Shown: positions 44,015 to 53,037 of the stretch, piece by piece
Numbering within the stretch: position 1 is the stretch's first letter
How the letters are laid out: every line of letters starts with the position of its first letter
Source: Pacificibacter maritimus
GTDB taxonomy: Bacteria; Pseudomonadota; Alphaproteobacteria; Rhodobacterales; Rhodobacteraceae
Direction: 5' to 3'
NCBI RefSeq assembly: GCF_003814915.1
Contig: NZ_RKQK01000002.1
Coordinates: 249,184-313,183 of the forward strand
Length of the DNA: 64,000 nucleotides
The notes under the pieces: generated by a model
What the model saw: only the letters and a program-made list of their open reading frames with translations
Database searches by the model: none
What the model was told of the DNA's origin: nothing
Made by a program: the position numbers and the translations under genes

Positions 44015-45235
44015 TTAAACATATTCTTCGTCATCCGCACGCGCGGCCGCATGCATATCGGGCAAAAAGCTTGGGTCTGCTGAATGCACACGATTCCATG
44101 TTGGAATAAACGGCGTTTCATGCGGATTATCGATAAAGATTTGCCCAGCGCGCATGATATTTTCAGCAAACAATTCGATCGACCGTTCCTCACTATGGCG
44201 GTCAATGGTCAACCCATTCATCTTGGCGTCATTGTAATAGCTTTCAAGCAAGTCCAAGGCGCTTCTGTAATAGGTCGCTTTAAGAGTGCGAAAGACATTG
44301 GGCGTAAAGATCGTGCCATCTGCTGCCAGTTTGCGAAAAATAGCTTTGCAAATGTCGGTAGACATGCGGCTGAGACCTGCTTCTGCATCATCCGCGCTAA
44401 GTTTTTGATGTTTATGATCATAGGCGTCGGAAATCTCGACCTGACAGACAGCTTTCGGCGCGAGGTTGCGCCATGCCTCGGACAACACTCCGATTTCCAG
44501 CCCCCAGTCAGATGGAATACGCAGATCGGGTAGGATCGCAGTGCGCATCGCGAACTCGCCCGACAAAGGATAGCGAAAACTGCGCAGATAATCGAGATAG
44601 TCGCGATCGCCAATCACACGCTTTAGCGCAATCAACAGCGGGCTGACCAGCAAGCGCGTGACTCGACCGTTCAACTTGTCACCGCCAATGCGGGGGTAAT
44701 ACCCTTTGGCGACTTGATACGGGAAATCGGGATTGGTCACAGGGTAAACCAAACGCGCCAACATCTCGCGATCATAGGTCAAAATATCGCAATCATGGAT
44801 CGCCATCACGGAGCTATCCGCACAACCGATCAAATATCCCAGAGAGGCCCAAACATTTTTTCCCTTGCCTTGTTCTGCTGGTGCAAGACCCATTTTTTCC
44901 AATCGTTTTTCCAGCTCAAGCATACGCGGGCTATCGTTCCAAATCACGATATGGTTTTGATTGAGACCTTTGAAAAATTCTTTGGCGTGACGAAACTGCT
45001 GTTCGTCAGCACGGTCCAATCCAATAATGATCCTGTGAAGGTAACTTACTTTGGACAATTCAGATAGAATATGGGGCATCGCCTCACCTTCAAGTTCTGA
45101 ATACAGACAGGGCAAAATCAATGAAATTTTACGCGTGGACGAAAACGCATTGAGTTCTTGCGCCAGATCATCCGCCGAACGTGTACGCAGGTTATGAAGT
45201 GTCGTTATGTTACCGTTTTGGTTAAAATCTGCCAT
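44015..45235 (-). CDS. Glucosyl-3-phosphoglycerate synthase (GT81-like)
   Basis: 406 residues, GT-A fold. Ser-Leu-Ile-Leu-Pro-Cys-Leu at the start, Gly-Lys-Gly-Lys-Asn-Val-Trp, and the metal-binding Asp-Cys-Asp (His-Asp-Cys-Asp-Ile-Leu). Followed by a HAD phosphatase gene of the mannosyl-3-phosphoglycerate phosphatase type, which makes the two-step pathway from 3-phosphoglycerate and NDP-glucose to glucosylglycerate the best reading. A mannosyl donor is possible. AAGGAT precedes the ATG. Thirteen bases separate it from the phosphatase. Confidence 0.75.
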   Translation of the reverse strand: MADFNQNGNITTLHNLRTRSADDLAQELNAFSSTRKISLILPCLYSELEGEAMPHILSELSKVSYLHRIIIGLDRADEQQFRHAKEFFKGLNQNHIVIWNDSPRMLELEKRLEKMGLAPAEQGKGKNVWASLGYLIGCADSSVMAIHDCDILTYDREMLARLVYPVTNPDFPYQVAKGYYPRIGGDKLNGRVTRLLVSPLLIALKRVIGDRDYLDYLRSFRYPLSGEFAMRTAILPDLRIPSDWGLEIGVLSEAWRNLAPKAVCQVEISDAYDHKHQKLSADDAEAGLSRMSTDICKAIFRKLAADGTIFTPNVFRTLKATYYRSALDLLESYYNDAKMNGLTIDRHSEERSIELFAENIMRAGQIFIDNPHETPFIPTWNRVHSADPSFLPDMHAAARADDEEYV

Positions 45236-45247
45236 TCAGTAGTATCC

Positions 45248-46033
45248 TTACGTCAGCTCGAGTTGTGTGAGAAGGTCAAGGATCGCCGTATTCCACCCAC
45301 GCGGACCTGACGCCTGCGTTCTACGAATACGGCCCTCGGCCTCGCCTTTTAAAGGCTTTAATGCGGATCGATGAGGGTTGGCTATGACAACACCAAAATC
45401 CGCGGCCTCAATCATCGCAATATCATTGGGCGCATCCCCCAAAGCAATCGTGTGGCGCGGCATAAAATCTGCCGTGAGGCGCTGCATTTGATCAACTTTA
45501 TTAGTGCCAAAAGAGAGCGTTAAGAACCGCCCACCTTGTTGCGCAGAAATTCCATGTGTCTTGAGCTGTGCCAAAAATCTATGTTTATCTTCCTGTGTTC
45601 CATGCCACAGGCCTGGTTCGGAATACATGCGTTGCTGCGCCAGTTTTGCACTTTCTGCGTCTAGGCCTGTGGCCTGCACCACCTCGTCGGTCGTCATATC
45701 ACCAAAGCCCACATACGATTGGCGCAGCTGTTTCGGGATCTGATTTAAACAGTTACGCAATTTGCGGTAATCGGTATTCGTTTGCGTCACAGTTGCATGA
45801 GCTGCCAATAAGCCTGCTCCATTTTCAACAATCGCAGGCCATGCGTTCAGGCCAAGTTCATCACGTAAAACAGAAATTTCAGCACCTGTTTTACTGCTGG
45901 CCAGTACCACACCAGCCTGCGCTGCCTTCAAAGCATTCAAAGCGTCAAACGCGGGAGACCATTGATATGTGTCATGGTCGATCAAAGTTCCATCAAGATC
46001 TGTAAAGATCAAAAGGCTTAGCCTGTCTTTCAT
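45248..46033 (-). CDS. HAD-IIB phosphatase, mannosyl/glucosyl-3-phosphoglycerate phosphatase family
   Basis: 261 residues from the ATG at 46033, chosen because motif I (Phe-Thr-Asp-Leu-Asp-Gly-Thr-Leu) follows directly; an upstream GTG at 46093 would add 20 residues. Motif IV is Ala-Leu-Gly-Asp-Ala-Pro-Asn-Asp. It removes the phosphate after the synthase step, releasing glucosylglycerate. No clear ribosome-binding site precedes either start on this strand. Cytoplasmic. Confidence 0.8.
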   Translation of the reverse strand: MKDRLSLLIFTDLDGTLIDHDTYQWSPAFDALNALKAAQAGVVLASSKTGAEISVLRDELGLNAWPAIVENGAGLLAAHATVTQTNTDYRKLRNCLNQIPKQLRQSYVGFGDMTTDEVVQATGLDAESAKLAQQRMYSEPGLWHGTQEDKHRFLAQLKTHGISAQQGGRFLTLSFGTNKVDQMQRLTADFMPRHTIALGDAPNDIAMIEAADFGVVIANPHRSALKPLKGEAEGRIRRTQASGPRGWNTAILDLLTQLELT

Positions 46034-46408
46034 AGGAGGATGTTTACATAGGCTTAGAGCGACCACAAGCGCGCATACGCTGCCAGATAGCACGAATATT
46101 TTGCGTAAAATACAAGCAAATGCGTAAAAAACAGACTAAAGGCAAATGGCCGCCCTCTTTTAACTGCACCCGACATGAAGCAAAATCAATCAGGGTGCGC
46201 ATCATGGCCTTTTCGTCCCACCTCGTGGCAGTCTTTTTATGCGCGTGCCTCTGACTTGCCCCTGCGCCGACACCCTGCGCGATAAAAACTAAATTCAGCT
46301 GCGATGAACGGCTGCGGCCCCCCACCGAGGTCGAATTCGAGCCCATATTGACATCTTTTTGTATTGCGGCAATGTTCCGCGACAGTTGAATTGGATGGGC
46401 GCAACGCA
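46034..46408. other. Divergent intergenic region between the phosphatase and ktrA
   Basis: Nothing coding is supported in these 375 bases. A TTGACA at 46348-46353 is a candidate -35 for ktrA, with a poor -10 (AATGTT, 46371-46376). It separates the compatible-solute genes from the potassium uptake genes. Confidence 0.4.
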
Positions 46409-47071
46409 TTGAATATCAAAAAACGAACATTTGGTGTCGTTGGTCTAGGCAACTTCGGAAGTTCTGTTGCAAAGGAATTGCAACGGTTCGGCAACCACGT
46501 AATCGGCATCGACATCTCCGAAGCGCGTGTCGCCAACCTTGCAGGCACCTTATCACAAGCCATGATCGTAGATGCTCGGGATGACGCAGCGCTGCGTGAT
46601 GCTGGTTTCAGCGACTGCGATACAGCTGTCGTTGCTATGGGGGATGATTTAGAGGCCAGCATCCTGTCGGCGATGAACCTCAAGCTTGTTGGCGTTCAGG
46701 TCGTTTGGGCCAAGGCTACGACAAAAACCCATCACCGAATTCTGAAGAAAATCGGTGTGGACAGGATCGTTCACCCAGAAGTTGAGGTTGGCCAACATAT
46801 CGCGCAAATTCTGCACAATCCGCTTTTGCGTGACTATGTTAGCCTTGGAAACGGTTTCCATGTGGTGAACTTCCGTATCCCCGAGAGCCTCGAAGGCCGA
46901 AGCCTGAACGAGTTGCCGCATGGCAAGACCTACAATCTTCGCTGCATTGGGATTATGAGGGGAAGTGAATTCATCGGTCAGGACGGCTCAGACTACCAAT
47001 TGCAGCGCGATGACCTACTTCTACTGCTGGGCCAGCGCAAGGACCTTCACAGCTTTGCGGCCAGCCTCTAA
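46409..47071 (+). CDS. ktrA: Potassium uptake regulatory subunit KtrA
   Basis: 220 residues from the TTG at 46409, which gives the normal family length and puts the Rossmann Gly-Leu-Gly-Asn-Phe-Gly loop near residue 10. N-terminal RCK domain binds ATP/NAD, the C-terminal half (about 140-220) is the RCK_C/TrkA_C ligand domain. It gates KtrB in the membrane. Followed three bases later by ktrB. A TTG further upstream (46364) would add 15 residues. Confidence 0.88.
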   Translation: MNIKKRTFGVVGLGNFGSSVAKELQRFGNHVIGIDISEARVANLAGTLSQAMIVDARDDAALRDAGFSDCDTAVVAMGDDLEASILSAMNLKLVGVQVVWAKATTKTHHRILKKIGVDRIVHPEVEVGQHIAQILHNPLLRDYVSLGNGFHVVNFRIPESLEGRSLNELPHGKTYNLRCIGIMRGSEFIGQDGSDYQLQRDDLLLLLGQRKDLHSFAASL

Positions 47072-47073
47072 TC

Positions 47074-48417
47074 ATGCCAGCACCATTCCGGAATTTTCTC
47101 AGACGGAAGAAAAGACTGCGAATGCCGCCGCCTGCGCTGTTGTCGCTTTTCTACATGGCACTAATCCTTCTAGGCGCATTATTTCTCTGGTTGCCCATCT
47201 CGCATTACGGTGACATCGGTCTGAGCGAAGCTCTGTTCACCGCGACCTCAGCGGTGACAGTCACTGGGCTTGCTCTTGCAGATACGGGATCCGCCTTTAC
47301 TGGATTTGGTCAAGCGATCATTGCGATACTCATTCAACTTGGTGGGCTCGGGCTTATGACCTTTGCTGTGCTCTTGCTCGGAGCTCTGGGGATCCCTGTC
47401 GGCATGCCACAACGGCTGATCTTGCGCGAAGACCTAAACCAGACATCGTTGTCGAACCTCACATATATTGCTCGCATGATCCTTGTCATCGCCCTCGCCT
47501 GCGAGACGGTTGGCGCCGCCCTTTTGGCTTTAACATTTGTCCCTGAATTTGGCTGGACTGGCCTTTGGCAGGCGGTCTTTCATTCGGTCTCTGCCTTTAA
47601 CAATGCTGGATTTGCCCTCCACCCCGACAGTCTTTCGCAATGGGTCGGAAACCCGATTGTCAATCTGGTGATCCCCGCTCTTTTCATCTTGGGTGGGCTT
47701 GGTTTCATCGTTGTGGGGGATGTCTACAAAACACGAAACTGGCGCAAACTCACCCTACATTCCAAGCTGATGCTTGTCGGCACCGCTTTCCTGATCGTCT
47801 GGGGGAGTGTCATGTTCGGACTTTTGGAATGGCGAAATCCCGAGACACTGGGACAGCTAAGCCGCATAGACAAGCTGTGGGCGAGTTGGTTTCAGGGCGT
47901 TACCCCGCGCACCGCAGGCTTTAACACGATCAACACCGGCGGAATGCATGACAGCACGTCCCTGCTGACAATGACACTCATGCTGGTCGGCGGCGGCAGC
48001 ACCTCGACTGCAGGAGGGATCAAGGTCACCACATTATTCGTCCTACTTCTTGCCACGGTCGCCTTCTTTCGGCGTCAAACCACGCTGCATGTTTTTGGTC
48101 GATCCTTGGGGGCGGAGGAAGTCATGAAGGCTCTCGCACTGACGACAATATCGATGCTGCTCGTCCTGACGGGGATCTTCGTCATGACAATCAACCACGA
48201 TGGTCAATTTATCGACCTCGCATTCGAAGTGACATCCGCCTTTGGAACGGTGGGCCTATCGCGTGGTATCACGGGTGAGCTTGATGGCACTGGGCGCTGC
48301 ATCATCATGACGATCATGTTCGTTGGGCGCGTTGGTCCTTTGGCAATCGGTTTTTTCCTTGCCACCCGCAGCGTTCCAAAGGTGAAATATCCCGCAGGGC
48401 AGATTTATTTGGGGTGA
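47074..48417 (+). CDS. ktrB: Potassium transporter subunit KtrB (TrkH family)
   Basis: 447 residues. Four pore-loop repeats each provide a selectivity Gly: Ser-Ala-Val-Thr-Val-Thr-Gly-Leu, Ala-Phe-Asn-Asn-Ala-Gly-Phe, Thr-Pro-Arg-Thr-Ala-Gly-Phe and Phe-Gly-Thr-Val-Gly-Leu. It imports potassium, probably coupled to sodium. With ktrA it forms the KtrAB system used under hyperosmotic stress, next to the glucosylglycerate genes. The codon choice looks more GC-rich than in neighbouring genes. Confidence 0.95.
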   Translation: MPAPFRNFLRRKKRLRMPPPALLSLFYMALILLGALFLWLPISHYGDIGLSEALFTATSAVTVTGLALADTGSAFTGFGQAIIAILIQLGGLGLMTFAVLLLGALGIPVGMPQRLILREDLNQTSLSNLTYIARMILVIALACETVGAALLALTFVPEFGWTGLWQAVFHSVSAFNNAGFALHPDSLSQWVGNPIVNLVIPALFILGGLGFIVVGDVYKTRNWRKLTLHSKLMLVGTAFLIVWGSVMFGLLEWRNPETLGQLSRIDKLWASWFQGVTPRTAGFNTINTGGMHDSTSLLTMTLMLVGGGSTSTAGGIKVTTLFVLLLATVAFFRRQTTLHVFGRSLGAEEVMKALALTTISMLLVLTGIFVMTINHDGQFIDLAFEVTSAFGTVGLSRGITGELDGTGRCIIMTIMFVGRVGPLAIGFFLATRSVPKVKYPAGQIYLG

Positions 48418-49032
48418 AAAGCAGCTCAGCTCAACAGCGGTTGTTTTTCTTCTTTAACCACGACCTCTGGCATCGTTGCACACGATGGCTGTGCCCCGGT
48501 CAGCAGACCTCTGTGCCAATCGCAGCGAAGGTCGGATTCCGCACGCATTGAAGGGTTGGCCTTGAAAGCAATGCCTCCGCCCGATCCAAATTTCTCGACA
48601 CTGTGCGAAGGTTTAGGCTGTGCTCAGCCCAAACTTCATGCTCAAGTATTGCGTTCTGGCGCAGTGAGACAGGTTCTGAAAACGATCTGCCGTGCCGTGT
48701 ATAGTCAGTCTCTTTTGTTGCAGTAAATGCTATCAAAGGAGCGGCATCAAACCACGACAGGTCCATAGATCCCATTTTCACAAATGCTGCACCTTGGTCA
48801 AATGACGGCAATGCGCGGGAAAACGAACGTGCTCAAAACGCGTGAAAAGCGAGGGGTTTCGGCTCATCGTACTCCCTGAGCGGATGCGACATGAGAACGA
48901 GAACAGGGCCGAAAGGCGCGTCTGACATTGAACACTATTTCCCTGGACTAGCGTCGGGCGCAAGACGTTAGCCTAACGTTAGAAGTTTGTATGCCATGCT
49001 CGCGTCGGCGAAGGTTTCACAGGTGAACAACA
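48418..49032. other. Long intergenic region with possible decayed coding
   Basis: 615 bases between ktrB and the Hint gene. The only long frame is 48500-48811 on the minus strand (103 codons from a TTG), with no family similarity that I recognise, and closed by a stop about ten codons upstream. Near the Hint gene lies the dyad ACGTTA-GCC-TAACGT (48965-48979), overlapping a palindromic TAACGTTA (48974-48981). No transposase or tRNA found. Confidence 0.4.
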
Positions 49033-50133
49033 ATGGCAATCTCGACTCATCACGCGATTTTTCTCGGCAATTTTACTGATGCGGACTCGAATGATGGGTC
49101 TGGGTCTATCGGGATCGAGAACCCTGGCACCTATCTGGGAACCTTCGGATCTGCTGGGGCGCCGTTGTCGGACCAGATCATTGATGTCGATTACAACGAT
49201 TCGAACAACGACAACTCAATGTCTACCGACAACATCTCGACCGCCGATACGCTTTCCTATGACGCAGGCAGCGGGCCGGTCACAGCGCAGGTTGACTCTC
49301 TGGTCGTCGTCGACGTCACGGTCACCTATAGCAACGGGACAACCCATGCGTTTTCCAACGCCGTCATGTATCAAGATACCACCGGCAATCTTTTCCTGAT
49401 CAATTCGAACTTCGCGGGAACCGACCTGAATGGCACCAACAATCTGCCGATTCAATCCATCAATGTAACGACGATCACCGGCAGCGGATACACAGGCCTT
49501 ACTCACAATGCATCGCAGGATTTCGTCTGTTTTGTGCTGGGCACCGCAATTCTGACCCCGTTGGGCGAGGTTCCAATCGAGAAGCTCGGAGTTGGTGACC
49601 AAGTTATGACGATGGACCATGGCCCGCGGCCGATCAGATGGATCGGTCGGCGCAAGGTTCAGGTTTGCAATAAGCTTGCCCCGGTCCGCATCAAGGTCGG
49701 GGCACTGGGTAATGGCTTGCCCCACACGGATCTGCTGGTGTCTCAGCAGCACCGGATGCTTCTGCGGTCACGGATCGTCCGGCGGATGCTTGACGTGGAT
49801 GAAACACTTGTTCCGGCCAAAAGTCTCGTGGATCTGCCGGGCATCTGCATTGATCGGTTTGACCGAGAGGTCACCTATCTGCACCTGCTGCTGGACGCGC
49901 ACGAGGTTCTGTTTGCCAATGGCGCGCCCAGTGAAAGCCTGCTTCTCGGACCGCAGGCGTTGAAGATCATGGGACCCGCTGCACGGGACGAGATCCTGAC
50001 GATCTTTCCCGAGCTTGCGGAACAGGATGCCTTGTCTGGGGCGGCGCGTATGATTGCGCCGGGCCGCGCGCAACGAAAACTGTTCGCGCGCCATTCCAAG
50101 AACGCCAAACCGCTATATCTGGAAGAGATTTGA
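49033..50133 (+). CDS. Hint-domain protein with N-terminal secreted-type region
   Basis: 366 residues. Residues about 1-165 are rich in Asp, Asn, Ser, Thr and Gly, resembling an RTX-type or adhesin-like extracellular region with no cleavable signal seen. The Hint_2 domain begins at about 168 with Val-Cys-Phe-Val-Leu-Gly-Thr-Ala-Ile (Cys nucleophile), then Leu-Gly-Val-Gly-Asp, Trp-Ile-Gly-Arg, a Ser-Gln-Gln-His block and Asp-Ala-His-Glu-Val. AGGTGA precedes the ATG. Codon use is GC-rich compared with adjacent nrdJ. Function unknown; self-cleavage is possible. Confidence 0.8.
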   Translation: MAISTHHAIFLGNFTDADSNDGSGSIGIENPGTYLGTFGSAGAPLSDQIIDVDYNDSNNDNSMSTDNISTADTLSYDAGSGPVTAQVDSLVVVDVTVTYSNGTTHAFSNAVMYQDTTGNLFLINSNFAGTDLNGTNNLPIQSINVTTITGSGYTGLTHNASQDFVCFVLGTAILTPLGEVPIEKLGVGDQVMTMDHGPRPIRWIGRRKVQVCNKLAPVRIKVGALGNGLPHTDLLVSQQHRMLLRSRIVRRMLDVDETLVPAKSLVDLPGICIDRFDREVTYLHLLLDAHEVLFANGAPSESLLLGPQALKIMGPAARDEILTIFPELAEQDALSGAARMIAPGRAQRKLFARHSKNAKPLYLEEI

Positions 50134-50197
50134 CGCCCCCTCGCTGCGGGTGGGCGAATATTACCATACATGCAGCAGACGGCATCTGGATACCGTC

Positions 50198-50428
50198 TCA
50201 GAGCTTGAAGTGGAACATAGGCTGCCCACTCGGCGGTTTGTCGTAAATGAAGTCAGTGACCTCAGGTGCCAGAGAACTCTTGTGAATGCGATACCGGCCT
50301 TCGTCTAAGAGATCCAGCGCATGCCTGAGCGCGCGCGAACGCAGCACATCAAACTTGCGATCCTCATCAAATGTCGCTGCAAGGCTGTCAACAATGACAG
50401 CATTCGTGACCTGCGATTTGCGACCTGA
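50198..50428 (-). pseudogene. C-terminal remnant of an unidentified gene
   Basis: On the minus strand, 76 codons are open down to a TGA at 50198-50200, ending with the residues Gln-Pro-Met-Phe-His-Phe-Lys-Leu. The composition is convincingly protein-like (Arg-Ser-Arg-Ala-Leu-Arg-His-Ala-Leu-Asp-Leu-Leu-Asp-Glu-Gly), yet no start codon exists upstream of the internal Met and a stop closes the frame at about 50431. This points to a 5'-deleted gene. Family not identified. Confidence 0.5.
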
Positions 50429-50475
50429 TCACTCGCATATCATCTGCACGAGGTGTGGCGGGGTCGTTGTGACGT
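50421..50475 (+). pseudogene. Possible short remnant of a Fur-family gene
   Basis: The plus-strand frame reads Pro-Asp-His-Ser-His-Ile-Ile-Cys-Thr-Arg-Cys-Gly-Gly-Val-Val, the layout of the His-X-His and Cys-X2-Cys metal region of Fur/Zur/PerR. The residues on either side do not match Fur, so only about 15 codons remain. It abuts the preceding remnant near 50425. Chance similarity is possible. Confidence 0.25.
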
Positions 50476-50589
50476 TAGCACGGGCGTATCGCGGCTGCGT
50501 GAACGCGTGGCTATACAATGTGGCTCTGTAGTCTGAGTAGATGGCCATCGATTTGCACCAGATCACATCAACAGAATTTCAGACCCGCA

Positions 50590-52866
50590 CTACCCGCATT
50601 TTGAATGACCGCAGGACGAACAGGTCATGCAGCCTTCGACCATACGCAATGCGTATTGACCACAAGATGGACATGATGTGCCTTTTGGTTTGCCTTGGCT
50701 GGCATCCATCGCGACGACCTCAGCATGAGGGTCTGCTTTCAGCCCCATACCTTCACCAGCGATGAAGCCTGTTTCGATCAAGTGGGTTTCAATCACGCCG
50801 CCAATTGCCGCCAAAATGGAAGGAATGTATTTGCCTTTGATCCATGCACCACCGCGTGGGTCAAATACCGCTTTGAGTTCTTCGACAACAAAGGAGACAT
50901 CGCCCCCACGACGGAATACAGCAGATATCATACGCGTAAGCGCCACGGTCCATGCAAAGTGTTCCATGTTTTTGGAGTTGATGAAAATCTCAAACGGGCG
51001 ACGCTGCCCGCCATGCAGTGTGTCGTTGATCGTCACGTATATCGCATGCTCAGAATCTGGCCACTTCAACTTGTAGGTATTGCCTTCAAGCTGTTGGGGG
51101 CGCTCAAGCGGTTCAGACAAGTAAACAACTTCAGCACCAGTTTCGGCTTCTGGTGCTTTTTCTGACGTCTCTGACACAGACAAAACAGAGCCTGTCACAT
51201 CATTGGGGCGGTATGTCGTACAGCCTTTACAGCCTGTGTCCCAAGCTTCCATGTAGACTTCTTTGAAGTCATCGAATGAAATGTCTTCGGGGCAGTTAAT
51301 GGTTTTGGAAATCGAGCTGTCGACCCATTTTTGGGCTGCCGCTTGCATACGTACGTGATCGAGCGGGGCAAGTGTTTGCGCATTGACGAAATACGCGGGC
51401 AATTCAGCATCTGCGCCAAACTTATCGCGGTATAATTTTACGGCGTAATCAACGACTTCTTCTTCGGTGCGTGATCCATCTTTTTGCAAAACTTTGCGTG
51501 TGTAGGCATAGGCGAACACAGGCTCAATGCCAGAGGATACGTTGCCTGCATATAATGAAATGGTGCCAGTCGGCGCGATGGATGTCAGCAAAGCATTGCG
51601 AATGCCGTGCTCTGCGATGGCGTCTTTGACGTCTTGATCCATGTCTTTCAGCGAGCCAGACGCAAGGTATTTGTCTTTGTCAAAGAGTGGGAAAGCGCCC
51701 TTTTCTTTGGCCAACAAAGCAGAGCCCATGTAAGCGGCACGCGCAATCATTTTGAGCCATTTTTCACAGGTCTCAGCGGCCTCTTCCGATCCGTACCGCT
51801 GACCGATCATCAAAAGCGCATCCGCAAGACCTGTCACCCCAAGCCCGATACGCCGCTTGGCTTGGGCTTCTTGACGTTGGGCTTCAAGTGGGAAACGCGA
51901 CGCATCGACCACATTGTCCATCATCCGCACGGCTGTGCCAACAAGATCGTACAAAGCCTCTTCGTCCATCGCGGCGTCTGCTTCAAACGGATCTTTGACC
52001 AAGGTGGCCAAGTTGATTGACCCAAGCAAACAGGCGCCATAAGGCGGCAAAGGTTGTTCGCCGCAAGGGTTGGTCGCGGCAATCGTTTCAACATAGTTCA
52101 GGTTGTTGAGCTTGTTGATACGATCAATGAAAATCACGCCGGGTTCCGCGTACTCATAAGTGCCTTTCATGATCTTGTTCCAAAGATCAACGGCATCAAC
52201 TGTGTGGTAGATTTTACCACCAAACTTCAAATCCCATGACCCGCCTGCTTTGACAGCTTGCATAAAGTCATCAGTAATCAGCACAGACAGGTTGAACATA
52301 CGCAACCGTGCGGATTCTTGTTTGGCTGCAATGAAGTCCATGACATCAGGGTGATCACAGCGCATGGTCGCCATCATTGCGCCACGCCGCGACCCTGCCG
52401 ACATGATTGTACGACACATCGAATCCCATACATCCATAAATGACAAAGGGCCTGAGGCATCAGCCGCGACTCCAGACACCCCAGCGCCTTTGGGGCGGAT
52501 CGTGGAAAAATCGTAACCGATGCCGCCTCCTTGCTGCATGGTCAAAGCGGCTTCTTTGAGCATGTCGAAAATACCGCCCATAGAATCAGGCACAGTGCCC
52601 ATGACGAAGCAGTTGAACAAAGTCACAGAACGGCCCGTGCCAGCACCTGCAAGAATGCGGCCTGCAGGAAGATACTTGAATCCTTCCAAGGCATCGTAAA
52701 ACTTACTTTCCCATGCTTTAGGGTCTTTTTCGACTGCCGCCAAAGATCGCGCAACGCGGCGCCAACTGTCTTCTACCGTTTGATCTATAACGGTGCCATC
52801 AGCATCTTTCAGACGATATTTCATGTCCCAGATTTGTTCAGCGATAGGGGCAGTAAAGCGCGTCAT
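50590..52866 (-). CDS. nrdJ: B12-dependent (class II) ribonucleotide reductase
   Basis: 758 residues. Reductase signatures include Asn-Pro-Cys-Gly-Glu (active-site loop), Pro-Thr-Gly-Thr-Ile-Ser and Gly-Gly-Gly-Ile-Gly-Tyr-Asp. The C-terminal end has two Cys-X2-Cys pairs plus a final Cys-Gly, typical of the class II redox tail. It uses adenosylcobalamin to make deoxynucleotides independently of oxygen. It complements bluB in the same window. No cobalamin riboswitch is evident upstream. Confidence 0.96.
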   Translation of the reverse strand: MTRFTAPIAEQIWDMKYRLKDADGTVIDQTVEDSWRRVARSLAAVEKDPKAWESKFYDALEGFKYLPAGRILAGAGTGRSVTLFNCFVMGTVPDSMGGIFDMLKEAALTMQQGGGIGYDFSTIRPKGAGVSGVAADASGPLSFMDVWDSMCRTIMSAGSRRGAMMATMRCDHPDVMDFIAAKQESARLRMFNLSVLITDDFMQAVKAGGSWDLKFGGKIYHTVDAVDLWNKIMKGTYEYAEPGVIFIDRINKLNNLNYVETIAATNPCGEQPLPPYGACLLGSINLATLVKDPFEADAAMDEEALYDLVGTAVRMMDNVVDASRFPLEAQRQEAQAKRRIGLGVTGLADALLMIGQRYGSEEAAETCEKWLKMIARAAYMGSALLAKEKGAFPLFDKDKYLASGSLKDMDQDVKDAIAEHGIRNALLTSIAPTGTISLYAGNVSSGIEPVFAYAYTRKVLQKDGSRTEEEVVDYAVKLYRDKFGADAELPAYFVNAQTLAPLDHVRMQAAAQKWVDSSISKTINCPEDISFDDFKEVYMEAWDTGCKGCTTYRPNDVTGSVLSVSETSEKAPEAETGAEVVYLSEPLERPQQLEGNTYKLKWPDSEHAIYVTINDTLHGGQRRPFEIFINSKNMEHFAWTVALTRMISAVFRRGGDVSFVVEELKAVFDPRGGAWIKGKYIPSILAAIGGVIETHLIETGFIAGEGMGLKADPHAEVVAMDASQGKPKGTSCPSCGQYALRMVEGCMTCSSCGHSKCG

Positions 52867-53037
52867 TATAATTGGTCCAATCTTGAGCGAGTCGCGTTTG
52901 AATTCATGGGCATCGAAAATAGCTTAGCACAGTCTTTATAACAATATAGACGCCCGTATGTTTTCAACCCCAAAGCCTTGTTGTAGGGATATGACGCGCT
53001 ACTGTTATTTCATCCGCAAGCCTACCTAGGGGACAGC

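Larger units (their letters stand above)
50134..50589. other. Intergenic patch between the Hint gene and nrdJ
   Basis: 456 bases holding no intact gene. Within it are two apparent gene remnants on opposite strands that meet near 50425 (see the separate entries). Elsewhere nothing else is supported. Confidence 0.5.

Noticed and set aside
44015-46033. Mannosylglycerate instead of glucosylglycerate synthesis
   Set aside because: The phosphatase family handles both, but the glycosyltransferase resembles GT81 rather than GT55, and the facing enzyme is a glucoside phosphorylase; kept as an alternative, not the main call.
48500-48811. 103-codon minus-strand frame as a gene
   Set aside because: No family similarity, no ribosome-binding site and a TTG start; described only as possible decayed coding.
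52867-53037. Cobalamin riboswitch or NrdR box upstream of nrdJ
   Set aside because: No B12-box is visible; ACAATATAG at about 52941 is only a partial, single match to an NrdR box.
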